This document shows, one piece after another, positions 34,164 through 45,478 of a stretch of 64,000 bases of DNA (positions within the stretch are counted from its first letter, which is position 1; each line of letters starts with the position of its first letter). This DNA is from Rhizophagus irregularis (taxonomy: Eukaryota > Glomeromycota > Glomeromycetes > Glomerales > Glomeraceae). The stretch spans positions 2,625,501-2,689,500 of the forward strand of contig NC_089438.1 of assembly GCF_026210795.1 (NCBI RefSeq), written 5' to 3'. The notes under the pieces are model-generated. The model did no database searches and was not told the DNA's origin. It was given only the letters and a program-made list of their open reading frames with translations. The position numbers and the translations under genes are program-made.

Positions 34164-35706
34164 GTGATTATTTTATGAAAAATTGATATAATTGACTGTA
34201 AAAGTCAATTTTAACATTATTTCAAATCAATCTCGACTTATAGGGGAATAAATCTAATAAGAAAAAATTCAATCATCATAATCACAATAAGGAAAATTAA
34301 GAGATAAATCAACAGTAAGAACAATAAGGGAAATTCGTAAGAATTAGGATAAATTAAATAATAAGGAAAATAAGATCATAATAAGTAAATTTAATCAATT
34401 GTTCGTCACAGTGTCAAAAGTCAATTTTGAGTCTATAAAAGAGATCATTTCTGCTTGAATTTTCACCAATTTTTATTTTTTTTAAAAAATACAAATTTAA
34501 ACTTTTGAATAAAAATATGAAAAAACAAGAAAAACAAACCGACAAACGAAGACAAAGTTCAGACTCTCAAAGTTCAAGAGGCCCATTTGTTCTTTCAGTT
34601 GATGGGGAAATCAGATAAACTCCTTCAAATCGTCAAACTGAACAAACTTCTTCCATTACTCCTTCAAATCGTCAAACTACATCAACTCCTTCAAATCGTC
34701 AAACCGAACAAACTTCTTCAATTACTCCAACAAGTCGGCAAACTAATTCCATTGTTACTTCAAGTTTAAAGATTAAAATTCCAAAAATTCGTCTGCCGAC
34801 CAGCATGTTGCTCGCTCCTCCTGCTCCACGCCAGCTGGAGCCTGCTTTAACATGTGAACAAGAATCAAGTGACGGTGATTTTTTTTTTTTATTATTATAA
34901 TTCATTAAACTTATTTTATACTGCCTACATTAACATTTATACGATTGTTAGATTTAAAATCAGAAAATGCGATTTTAAGAGCTCAAAACGAACAACTGCG
35001 CCAACAAGTGAATGAGATTACCGAACAATTGCAGACAGTCACCTTAAAATTCAATAGTTCACAAGAAGAGAATCAAACGTTATTAATGATCAATAACGAA
35101 TTCGGTCTTGAAAATGACAAACTTTACAAAAGCCTTGAACGATATCGGTCAGTCAAACTTCCAAGAAGCTTATAAACGGCCATCCGAAAAGATCCCGAAC
35201 TTGAGTCAGATGAAGAATTTCGTCCACATAAGCGTCAAAAATCTGAAAAAAAACAAAAGCATAAACAAAAAAAAGGAAAACGACTGACTAAACGTAGCTA
35301 TGACAATGAAAGCAGTTCGGAAGACGAAAGTAGTTCAGATGAAAGTGAAATGGATGAAAAAAAAGCAAGGGTTTGTACAATTTTATTTGTCAGATAGCTT
35401 TGTGCCAACATTTATTGAGTTTTCTTTTTTTTTGTGAATAATTTAGGCGGAAATGAAAACGATATTAAAGACAGTACTAAAAATGTTAGATATGAATTAT
35501 AACGAAACCTTTACAAGCGGCGCTAATGTGGAGATCTGCCGAAAATTGGTACCAGAGTTACTCAACTCTTTAAAACCAAAGTACCACCCCACATATGAAC
35601 AACTAACCTAATGGCTCAAGTCCCTACATAAAACTAGAAGAAGCAGGAATATTTACAGAAATAAAGGCCAACTTGACGCTGATAATCGTCGTTTACATGC
35701 AAACAA

Positions 35707-38405
35707 TTTTTTTTTTTTTTTTTTTAAACTGTAATGCATCTTTATTAGGATTTATAGTCAAGTAACTTATCCTAAATTACAGGATACTTAGAGCCGATCG
35801 TGCTAAACACATGACAACCCTATAACAGAGTAATCGAACAAAACAAAAAGAAACATTACAGAAAATTAATAAAATAAATATACTACCTGAAAATAAAATG
35901 CCTAAAACTAGCAAACTATACTATTTGTGAAACCTAACTATTTGAATTCTAAATTTTAAAGTGTAGGATTAAAGATAAAATGTGTAATGACGTTCAGGTC
36001 TGCCATGTGCAGCTTCAAAAGATGAGTCCCAACGGTCCCACACCCAAACAGTTCATTCCACCAAATCCCCCTTATACCTACAAAAAAATAAAAGTTAGTA
36101 TTCTAAACTAAATTGAACTAGTTGAAATAAAATACATTTTTGTTGTGAATTTTTGTTATCGGAATCTTTTTTACGTGAATCACGTGACTTCGATAAAAAT
36201 ATAATTCATTTCTCCTCGTAAGTCTCTTCCTTCTCTCTTCACTTCTTGTTATTCTTCTTTTTCTTTTTCTTTCCACTTTTCTTCTTTGATGGTGATGCTT
36301 CAGGTTCAACCTCTTTTTCCTCTATCTCTTCCTCTTCTGTATCTTCTTCAATTCCGTAAATTGCTGATGGTGAAAAAGAAATCAATTGCTCTCTTTGCCT
36401 CTTCTCCTTATACATTTCATTGAAAGCTTTGCTTCTTTCTTCTTCATCTTCTATCTCGCTCCATTTGCTCGGCGATTCCAGAATTGGTCTCTTTTCTCCG
36501 ATTTTCTTTTCGTCTTGGTATCGATTTTCATTCTCCAATCTTTGTTTAAAATTATCGTTCATGGTTGTATATTCCTGGAATATTTTCGTTTGTTCCGCTA
36601 AACTGATAATTCTTTGTCCTAAATGGAAGAAATTGTTTTTCTCCATTGCCCAATCTCTAGCTTTCTCCATTGAATCAATCTTATTCTCCTTGCTCACTAA
36701 ACGCAGGGCCTCTGTATTGATTCTTTCCCATTCCATTGCGTTGGACAGTTGATCGAAGACATCTTTCACTTCCATTAATTTGTCGACTAGACTACCATTG
36801 TGGGTTGATTCTTGATACTGAACATATTTGATTTTATTCGTTGTTCTGTAATCTTTTATAATATCAACCACTTCTTCAGGCGCTACGTTATCTTTCTTCA
36901 GTTGTTGCCCTTTTTTTCTGAAGTGTCATTATGATCTGGAGTATTCTCTTCTCCTACTCTCCAGTTTTTGATCATCTCGACAACTTCATTTTCGTCTGGC
37001 GTCTTGCTTATCCTTAGTGGCTTTTCCGCTTTTGATGGATGTAAAAAGCTTTCTTTTCGTAAAGCGAAGTTCCCTAATTCTCTATAAATTCTCTCCGGTG
37101 GTGTGATAGGTGTCTTCGGTTCACTTGCCAGCCGTATAGGAGAGCTCGTCCTGTTTTCCATAGCTATAACCTTATCTTGGACTATCTTCTCTTGTGCTTT
37201 CGTCGCCCTTGTCTTTGCATCACCGTCTTATATATCGTCTTCTTGTTTCTTACAAGCCAAACTCTATTGATATCTCCTTGTGTGCATGAATCCTCCACTG
37301 CTTCTTCCATTTCTTTGAGGTTTTTAAAATATTCAATCACTTTCCAATTTTTTTTGATTTTGATAATTTTGATGAACGCCGTCTTGGAGGTTTGTTGCAG
37401 TTTTTTCGTGAAATCATATGTATTTCCCTTCTTTATAGATTCCATTTCCTCATTAGTTAGGTCTCTCACAGTCTGCCATTGATCCCGCTCTTGTCGTCCT
37501 TTCAAACCTAGTTTTGCGTCATACTATCTGATAAAATTTTTGCTAATACAAATACCGAAATGTCCATCCAAGAACATTTTTTCAAAGTTTTCGTTCAAAG
37601 CGATTTTTGCCTTAACGGTTTTGTATTTGTATTGTCCTCGAATTTGCAGTCTGTAAACCGTTCCTATCTTTGTCAGATTTGTTCTTACATCGTCCTCGCT
37701 CCAATATTTTGGTATATCGTAGAAAAATATGTCACATGCCTCCTTGACCTGCTGATCATTACTGGTATTTTCGGGTAAAACTGGTATCTCTAAGATTTCT
37801 TCCTGTTTTCTCCTATTTGATGTCGATCTGCCTTTATTGGATTTCTTCAGCTGATCAGTTTCTTTGTTGATATTAGTCTTAACCTTTTTTAGCTCTGATC
37901 TCGTTTTCTCTACTTCTTGTGAAATTTTCCTTATTTGCTCATTTTTCTGTGATATTATTCGTTCCTGTGTTTTCTCCAACTTGCCTTTCTTGTATCTTTT
38001 CTCCGCAGTTCTTCTCGCAGCTTTGAATTTTCCTATGAAAGTCTTTTTATTTTGTCTGTATAGACGTCGAAAGACGTTGCTGAACACTTTAAAACTATTT
38101 CTTGTATAGTCTCTTTTCTGCGTACAGCGTTATTCTGTATTGATTCCAGGAAGTTCTGTTCTGTTTTACTGAGACTAAAGTCTCTTCGTGCTCTTTCTTG
38201 GCCTTTTACCATAGTTCGTGAGTCTGCACTAGAAAAATTTCTTGTTTCTTTTAGAAACCTATATCTATATTCTGTAAATTTGTATGCTGACTCCATTTTT
38301 GAGGTTTTTTATTTGGGTTTTATTAATAAAAATACTCGTAAAAGACGTTTTTCCTTCTGCTAAAATTTGGGCAGAATGATCGTCAGAAAGAGTCCCTCCT
38401 CCGTC
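35707..38405 (-). mobile_element. LINE-type retrotransposon fragment carrying ORF1 only
   Basis: The segment is flanked by a perfect 14-bp duplication, TTACATGCAAACAA (35693-35706 and 38406-38419). It begins on plus with about 20 T, which is a poly-A tail on the minus strand, the hallmark of target-primed reverse transcription. Removing it rejoins the accessory gene in frame (..HANNRLNE), matching the element B copy. It contains an ORF1-like gene and a 3' region but no reverse transcriptase, so it is either an internally deleted copy or a non-autonomous LINE derivative. Confidence 0.82.
36239..38296 (-). pseudogene. LINE ORF1-like protein, frame-broken
   Basis: It starts at ATG 38296 (MESAYKFTEYRYRF) and proceeds through a basic coiled coil (KNEQIRKISQEVEKTRSELK) and an RNA-binding RRM-like segment (IFFYDIPKYWSEDDVRTNL.., YKYKTVKAKIAL..). 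A TAG follows in a position where Trp is expected (FIR-stop-YDAKLG), then further charged helical parts in other frames, ending in a Lys-rich tail (KKKSGKKKKKKNN). At least two frame changes and one stop are present. Such ORF1 proteins bind element RNA. The assignment rests on domain layout and the poly-A/TSD context. Confidence 0.65.
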
Positions 38406-39219
38406 TTACATGCAAACAATAGGTTAAATGAAGTATGGATTTTTTTGCTTTTTATATATATATATATATGTATATACGTTTACAATAACAGATTTCACAT
38501 ACAATTCAGAAAAAGATTCGGCAGATGAAAAGTGCAAAGTCACTTTACGCAAATAATAATTCGGAAATATCAAAGTACAATAAAGAAGAACTATTAAAAA
38601 TACTAAAAAATAGAAAGTACCATTTACCGAAAATAAGTGAATCGGATGATGATCCTGTTAATCAAAATAAACGTATTATTTGCGTATACGATCTGTCTTG
38701 GCATTCAGATGAGGTTCGATGCCAATTTTTTTTTATTTTTATAGAAATTTTATACTTATATTAATTATTATTTATTTTAGCTAAAAACGCTACTTCGAGA
38801 TATCCTTGATCCTCATTCATTCACAATACAAATCGCTCGTTTGACAAGAGAACGCAATTATGATGACGAATTGCAATCTTACGACCACCCCCATCCTCCG
38901 AATGCTCCTGAATGGTCTTACATAGAACAAATTGACCAAGTTTATGACACAGAAATTGAAGGTGAATTTTATCAAGAATTATCATCATGTGTCAAATTAT
39001 TAAACAGATGTAAATTTAGGTAGTAAAACACCAGTTTACGGCGATAATGAAGATTCGATTGTGGGTAATATGCCAGTTTACGGTGATAACGAAGATTCGA
39101 TTATGTATAACACCGATGAAGAATATGCTCATGGCGAATCTTCAACTACTGGGATGATTCGTGAAGCTATTTTGGAAGCCGATTCGCAACAAAAAGACAA
39201 AAATAAGAAAATTGAGTAA

Positions 39220-39779
39220 AACCACCAATATTTTTTGGACGCAATTTGGTTTTTTTTTACTAATTTTATATTACTTTATTATCTTAGAGACAATTTTAGT
39301 CGAAATTTAGAAAATTACAAATTTGTTCCTTTTTTTCTTCTAAAATCTAAATAAAAATTCATCTATTTAGTAATAAACGATTTGTTCATATAAATTGACG
39401 ATTATTGCTAACCGAAACTTTGGAATGTTTGTTTGTGGTTTTTTTTTTCTTAACGAAGTCTTTCTTTTTTTTAGACAATTCATTTTGGACATGGGATTTC
39501 GGTGATTTTTTTTTTCTATTTTAATTTTTATTTCAACGAACTGTTATTAACGGTTCTTTTTATAGGCTTTTTTTTCTTATTTAAAGAATTCAAAATAGAT
39601 TTACCGATTTACAATCTATATTTAAACTTTTAATACACAAGTCTAAATTTAGGTAGATTTTTTTTTCCTTATTTAAAATCGACTCGGACTTTCTATCAAC
39701 TTCGGACTGGAATTTTTTTTTCTTCTTTTTGCGGTTTTTATAAACCATTAAAAAAAAAAATCTTTTTTTTAAAAAATTT
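39220..39779 (+). other. T-rich region after the accessory gene
   Basis: Poly-T tracts alternate with short non-T blocks (for example after 39471 and 39566). It is a degraded start of the microexon array that follows. No ORF is present. Confidence 0.4.
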
Positions 39780-40920
39780 TTTTTTTAGGGACACGTTGAC
39801 CTTAGCCTCTTGGATATCGGACTTTGGAATTGTATAATGGGAGGAGTGGCTTTATTTTTGAGTTGAAACGTAACTAACGTTCCTTTTTTTTCTTAGGACG
39901 CATCCTGGACTTGGACTTCGGCTTTTTGGATACCACGGCCTCTTTGATACCGAACTTTGGTCTTTTGGCTTTATTTTGGCTTCGGAAGGTAAGTGTTTTT
40001 TTTAAAGAAAAAAGTCACTTTATAAAAACATTTTACTACTTTTTTTTTTATAGGAATTTCCAGCTAGAACGAACCGGACTTTAAGGTAAAAGTTGGTTTT
40101 TTTTTCTTATTTTTCTTTAATTTAAGAAACGTTTTAACATTTATTTTCGTTATTTTTTTTGTAGAGTGCCAGATTGGACACGAAATCGGGCTTTAAGATA
40201 AGAAACAGGAAATGTGAGGTGTTTTTTAATTATAATTAATTAAAAAAGTTCTTTTGCATTATTTTGCAGGAAACACATATGATTAACCGAAAGCAGTTTT
40301 GAACGTCAAAACGTTTCTCAATGTTTCGTCTATCGGTTAGTTTCAAACTAAACTCAATTTTTTGACCGAAACTTTATCATATTATTAACTTTCGTCTTTT
40401 TTTTTGTAGGTATTTCGCCCAAATCTTGAATCTACAGGTGAGTTTCGTTGGAAATTTTTTTGTTAATTTTTTATCGAAACGTTATCATATTAACTTTCGT
40501 CTTTTTTTTGTAGGTATTTCGCCCGGATATTGGATCTACAGGTGAGTTTCGTTGGAAATTTTTTTGTTAATTTTTTATCGAAACTTTATCATATTATTAA
40601 CTTTCGTCTTTTTACGGGTGAGTTTCAACTGAAACTCTTTTTTTTTCTTTTTTAGGTGAGTATCGGCTTCGATTTTGCGCTTTAGTTTGATTAGGTATGC
40701 ATCAGCTTCAACATTATGCTTTGGATCATTAAGTTCGAAGCTTATTTTTTTTTGTCTAGCTTTTTTTTTAGGTACGTATCGGCTTTGATCTTAGGCTTTG
40801 GCAAGTTTCAAAAGTCTTTTCTTTCGAAACTTATTGTTTTCGGTTTTTTTTTTAAAAACTTGCTTTAACTTTTTTTTTCTTTTTTAGATACCGGCTTCCT
40901 TTCTTTGGTTTTGGATGGAT
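39780..40920 (+). repeat. Microexon array 3 of CACTA A, left portion
   Basis: On the plus strand, blocks are preceded by T tracts ending TAG and followed by GTAAG or GTGAG. Clear examples are a 32-bp block at about 40053-40084 and two near-identical 28-bp blocks beginning GTATTTCGCCC and ending CTACAG at about 40411-40438 and 40515-40542, both followed by GTGAGTTTCG. A longer block (about 92 bp) lies at 39896-39988. The array continues after the nested element at 44700-44960. It runs in the same direction as the accessory gene and towards the accessory-side terminus. Confidence 0.55.
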
Positions 40921-41334
40921 AATAACACTGGTCAGAATAGTCCATTTCGTCCAAATTTCAAATTGATGAATGTTGGACGAAAGTTGGTCTAATTTTGGCC
41001 GATCATTGCCAAAAAAATTGTCAAAATTAAAATGGACGATTTGCACAGTTCGCCTGCCACTTGGCAATCACAAATTGGCAAAAATTTATTGAAAAATCGG
41101 AAATAAACTATTCGTCAACCTTTATTAGACATTCGTCCAAATTTCAAATTGCCGAATGTTAGACGAAATTAAGTCTAATTTTGTCTAATTGTTAATGATT
41201 TTTATGTATTTAGCTTATATTTAATTTTGTAATAACAATCAATTGATTATATTTTATTATTTCGCTTTATTAAAATTACACATTAAAAATTATCATATTA
41301 AATATCTAATATCTACAGTATCTGTCTATTTACA

Positions 41335-41505
41335 CCTACCATCCACCATCCACTATCTACCATTCACCATTCACCATTCACCATTCACCATTCACCATCC
41401 ATTGTCAACCATCGTCAACCACCATAAACCATCATCCACATCATCCACATCTCCATCGTCCACCATCATCCACCATCATCCACTCATCCAAAGTTATTCA
41501 CGTAC
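41335..41505 (+). repeat. CCATTCAC/CCATCCAC minisatellite
   Basis: Short 7-10 bp units (CCATTCA, CCATCCA, CATCCACAT) are tandemly repeated over about 170 bp. The Thr/Ile/His/Pro ORF across it is a product of the repeat. Confidence 0.75.
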
Positions 41506-41579
41506 ATCCAAACCCAAGAACCGAAAGCCAAAATCTACAAAATTGAAGATAAAAAATTTAAAAATATTAAAAAAAATAC

Positions 41580-43995
41580 TTTTTTAAAAGAAAGTTTCGA
41601 AGCTTTAACTTTAAAACTTACCCATATATTCAACGCCCAAGAACCGAAAGCCGAAATCTACAAAATTGAAGATAAAAAATTTAAAAATATTAAAAAAAAT
41701 AATTTTTTTTAAAAAAAGTTTCGAAGTTTTTACTTCGAAACTTACCCATATATCCAAAGCCCAATAACCGAAAGAACCTACAAAATAGAAGAAAGAAAAA
41801 ATTAAAAAAAATTATTTTTTTTAAAAAAAGTTTCGAAGTGTGAAGTATTTCACTTCGAAACTCACCTATATATCCAACACCTAAGAACCGAAAGCCGAAA
41901 TCTACAAAATAGAAAAAAGAAAAAATTAAAAAAAATTTTTTTTTTTATAAAAAGTTTCGAAGTGTGAAGTATTTCACTTCAAAACCTACCTATATATCCA
42001 ACGCCTAAGAACTGAAAGAAACCTACAAAATAGAAAAAAGAAACAATTAAAAAAAACAATTTTTTTTAAAGTTTCGAAGTTTAACTTCAAAACTTACCCA
42101 TATATCCAAAGCCCAAGAACCGAAAGCCGAAATCTACAAAATAGAAAAAAAAAAATTAAAATAAAATTAAAAAAATTAATTTTTTTTAAAAAAAGTTTCG
42201 AAGTTTAACTTCAAAACTTACCATATATCCAAAGCCCAAGAACCGAAAGCCGAAATCTACAAAATAGAAAAAAAAAATTAAAATAAAATTAAAAAATTAA
42301 TTTTTTTTAAAAAAAGTTTTGAAATTTTACTTCGAAACTTACCCATATCCAATGCCCAAGAACCAAAGGCCGAACCTACAAAATGGAAGAAAAAAAGTTA
42401 AAAATAATTTTTTTCAAAAAAAGTTTCGAAGTCTTACTTCGAAACTTACCCATATATCCAACGCTTAAAGAACCGAAAGCCGAAACCTACAAAATAGAAG
42501 AAAAAAAATAAAAAAAAATTTAAAAAAAATAATTTATTTAAAGAGTTTTGATTCCTTCGCTTCGAAACTTACCTATATATCTAACGCGAAGCCAAAACCT
42601 ACAAAATAGAAGAAAAAAAAATCAAAAAAATATAATAAATAAAAAAAAATTAAAGATTCGTACTTACGAATCTTTGGGTTTTCATTCTTCGGAAGCCCAC
42701 CCGAACCTATAAAAAATGAAAAGAACGGTTATTAGTAACCGTTCATTAATATTAAAAAAAACAAAAAAAAAAACAAAATCAAAGATTCGTATATACTTAC
42801 GAATCTTGGTTTTTTCCGTACCTACAAAAAAAAGAAAGAAACGATTAGTAAATCGTTCCTTTAAAAAAAAAGATAGTTTCGAAATCTCTTCGAAACTTAC
42901 CTTTAGGATTTCGGTATTCACGCTAGAACCGATCCCTACAAAAAAAAAAAAACGTTAAAAATTAACGTTTTTTTATTATAGTTTCGAAATTTTTCGAAAC
43001 TAATCTTGGGGTTCGGTATCCAAGCTGGAACCGATAGCCCTACAATTAAATATAAAAAAAAATGTTAAAAATGTTTTTTTTTAAAGAAGTTTCGAAAATC
43101 GTTCGAAACTTATCTGGAATATCGGCGTCCACGTTGGAGCCGATTTCCTATACAATAAAATAAAAAAATAACGTTTTTTAATATAAAAAACGTTTTTAAA
43201 GAAGTTTCGAAACATTTGTTTCGAAACTTACCTGGAATATCGGTATCCATGCCGGAACCGAATTCCTAAATAAAAATAAAAAAAAAACATTTTTTTTTAT
43301 TAAAAAACGTTTTATTGAAGTTTCGAAACTTTAGTTTCGAAACTTAACTGGAATATTGGCGTCCACGCTGAAGCCGATTTCCTATACAAAAATAAAAAAA
43401 ACGTTTTATTAAAAATGTTTTATTAAAGAAGTTTCGAAAAATTTTTTTCGAAACTTTACCTGGAATATCGGTATCCACACCGGAACCGAATTCCTAAATA
43501 AAAATAAAAAAAAACGTTTTTTTTATTAAAAAACGTTTTTTAAGAAAGTTTCAAAACTTTAGTTTCAAAACTTAACTGGAATATCGGCGTCCACGCTGAA
43601 GCCGATTTCCTATATAAAAAAAATAAAAAAAAACATTTTTTTTTATTAAAAAACGTTTTAAAGAAGTTTCGAAACATTTTGTTTCAAAACTTACCTGGAA
43701 TATCAGCGTCCACGCTGGAGCCGATTTCCTATACAAAAATAAAAAAACGTTTTATTAAAACGTTTTATTAAAGAAAGTTTCGAAAATTTTTTTCGAAACT
43801 TTACCTGGAATATCAGTATTCACGCCGGAACCGATTTTCTACACAAAAAATATAATAAAAAAAACGTTTTTTAGTATAAAACGTTTTTTTTTAAAGAAAG
43901 TTTCGAAAATCTTTCGAAACTTTACCTGGAAAACAGTATCCACGCTGGAACTGATTTCCTATATAAAAGTATAAAAAAAACGTTAGAAACGTTTT
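41580..43995 (-). repeat. Microexon/hairpin array 4 (about 20 blocks, three subfamilies)
   Basis: On the minus strand, entering from the right: about ten blocks of 33-34 bp (42890-43960), such as GAATTCGGTTCCGGCGTGGA.., ending TTCCAG and then GTAAGTTTCG; two blocks at 42655-42830 of the GTTCGG..GATTC|GTAAGTACG type that also forms array 2; then about nine blocks of 32-36 bp (41620-42640), such as ATTTCGGCTTTCGGTTC.., ending ATATGG. Each is preceded by T-rich DNA ending TGTAG or TATAG. Spacers contain AAGTTTCGAAG..CTTCGAAACTT and AAAACGTT..AACGTTTT palindromes. Some blocks have lost the GT (43111, 43348, 43577). Shared block families link this CACTA-borne array to the one inside the gypsy element. 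Confidence 0.65.
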
Positions 43996-44668
43996 CTTTA
44001 AAATAACAGTTTTGTAAAAAAAATTAAAAAATCGGAACGTTAACTGACGTTCTGATTGAAAATGTAAAAAAAAATCAAATGAAATGTTAAAGAACGTTTC
44101 GCGAAAAAATATTAAAAAAATGGAGTGTTGATTAACATTCCAATAGAAAAAATTTAACGAAATGTTTCGTAAAAAAATAAAAATATTAAAAATCGGAACA
44201 TTAACTAACTAATGGTCCGATAAAAAATTGAACAAAAAAAAAATTTTTGAAACGTTTAAAACCATTTTGTTTAGAAAAAGAAAAAATTTTTTTTCGAAAT
44301 AGTTTAAACTATTATTTAATAGTCTAAATTCGGTAATAGATCAACTAATTACTGTAACTGCGGCTTAGTACAGTGATCTGCCGTTATTGATATTAAATTA
44401 ATTATAAAAAATTGGTTAAAAATCGTCAAAAAAGTTTTTAAGTTGATTGTTGTTGTTAATAAAAATTAATAAAAAAATAGTATTGGTCGATTTATGGATT
44501 TTTTTATGTTACAACTCAATCAAAAATCGACCAAAAATCGACCAGTTGATTTATGCTAAATTTTTTTTCGATTTTTGTAATTGGCCGAATGTTTGACGAA
44601 TCACGTGATGACAATGATGAACTTTTGACGAAAGGTATTAATGCCGAAAGAAATGATTTCGACCAGTG

Positions 44669-45344
44669 TAATCGAAACTTACATATTTTTTTTTCTTTTT
44701 TCTTCTTTTTGTAGGTATTGTACCTTCGGCTTTGGGTCTTGGAATTGGTAAGTTTCAAGGTATCAGTTCGGACATTGGCGACTTTTCAGTAGGATTTTTT
44801 GATTGAAATAAATTGGTAAGTTTTGAAGCAATTCATTTCAAACTTTTTTTTAAGTTTTTTTTAATTTTGTTTCTTTTTTTGTCTATTATGTAGGTATCAT
44901 TGTAAGTATCATCGGTTTTTAGGTTGACTTTATTTTTCAGATAGCATTCGGATGGTAAATACTATAGTAATAAATTAGCAATAGATGTATATATATTATG
45001 TACAATTTGTATAATTGAAATAATTTAAATTAAATTAAATTACATTTAAAAGAATAAAATATAAATTCAGAATTTAAATAATTAAAAATCGGCTAAAATT
45101 AGAACAAAATTCCTTCAACATTTGGCAATTCGAAATTTGGATGAAATGCATTATTATTTACATCCAAACTTGACCGAAAGTTATTTCGAATGCTAACCGA
45201 ACTTTGGTCGAAATTCTAAGCCAAACTTTAGGCGAGTGGCAGCGAACTGCAGCCAAAAAATCGGCTAAAGTTCGTCTAGCTTTAGACTAAAATTCAGCCT
45301 AAAATCGGCTGGCCAAATTTTGGCCGATTTGGACTATTTTGACC
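44669..45344 (+). other. Right subterminal region of CACTA A
   Basis: It holds the last plus-strand microexon-like blocks, for example after TTTTTGTAG at 44714 (starting GTATTGTACCTTCGGC, followed by GTAAGTTTC at about 44748). From 45050 there are repeated short words (AAAATCGGCTAAA, GGCCAAATTTTGGCC) typical of subterminal transposase-binding repeats. Confidence 0.45.
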
Positions 45345-45348
45345 AGTT

Positions 45349-45458
45349 AACTGGATAGGCTAAAAAATGAGTTGGCTATAACTCTATGTGACGAATGTCT
45401 TATGCCAACAAGAAGTCAGGAATGTGATTGCTGGATTTTACAAATAGAGGGTTTTTAG
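45349..45458 (+). pseudogene. P2, part 3 of 3, with Cys cluster
   Basis: The last 36 codons of P2, read after the second AAC copy, end at TAG 45456-45458. They contain a Cys cluster (LCDECLMPTRSQECDCW) that could bind a metal ion. The frame connects exactly to 26282. The right neighbour, 20 bp away, is the convergent TBP-like gene. Confidence 0.65.
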
Positions 45459-45478
45459 TTCTCAGTGAAACCATTTTT

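Larger units (their letters stand above)
34517..39219 (+). pseudogene. CACTA A accessory protein gene, interrupted by a LINE
   Basis: Transcribed divergently from tnp2 (354-bp gap). Exon 1 (34517 to about 34872) encodes a TPSNRQTEQTSSI repeat region, with a TAA at 34616. Exon 2 (34946-35370) has a heptad-like coiled coil (ENAILRAQNEQLRQQVNEIT), a bipartite basic patch (KRQKSEKKQKHKQKKGKR) and an acidic Ser cluster. Exon 3 (35447-35706 and 38420-38432) carries the MKTILKTVLKM..LKPKYHP domain and holds the LINE insertion. Exon 4 is 38510-38713 and exon 5 is 38781-39219 (shifted frame; PVYGDNEDSI repeats). The same exon order is found at 52825-55186. This may be the TnpA-like DNA-binding partner of the transposase; that is inference. 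Confidence 0.65.
40926..44668. mobile_element. CACTA C: non-autonomous 3.7-kb derivative
   Basis: It begins CACTGGTCAGAATAGTCC and ends TTTCGACCAGTG, with perfect CACTGGTC inverted ends and the 3-bp duplication TAA at 40923-40925 and 44669-44671. Its left end matches the accessory-side end of CACTA B and its right end matches the tnp2-side end, so it is a deletion derivative of the same family mobilised in trans. It carries no transposase, only subterminal sequence, a CCATTCAC-type minisatellite and a microexon array. It lies inside the microexon array of CACTA A. Confidence 0.82.
26283..45348. mobile_element. CACTA transposon A, 19 kb, tnp2-type, nested
   Basis: The left end begins CACTGGTCGAAATCAAAAC. 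The right end, reversed, begins ACTGGTCAAAATAGTCC after a terminal base that has changed to T. The flanking AAC (26280-26282 and 45349-45351) is the 3-bp duplication typical of CACTA/EnSpm elements, and removing the element restores P2. Inside, from left: subterminal repeats, tnp2 transposase on the minus strand, a divergent accessory gene on plus, and a plus-strand microexon array up to the right end. It has been invaded by a 4.4-kb TIR element, a LINE and a smaller CACTA derivative. The same layout, mirrored, is found in element B (51937-60603). Confidence 0.88.

Noticed and set aside
41243-41587. His/Pro/Ser-rich ORF
   Set aside because: It spans the CCATTCAC minisatellite within CACTA C; no start context or homology is visible.
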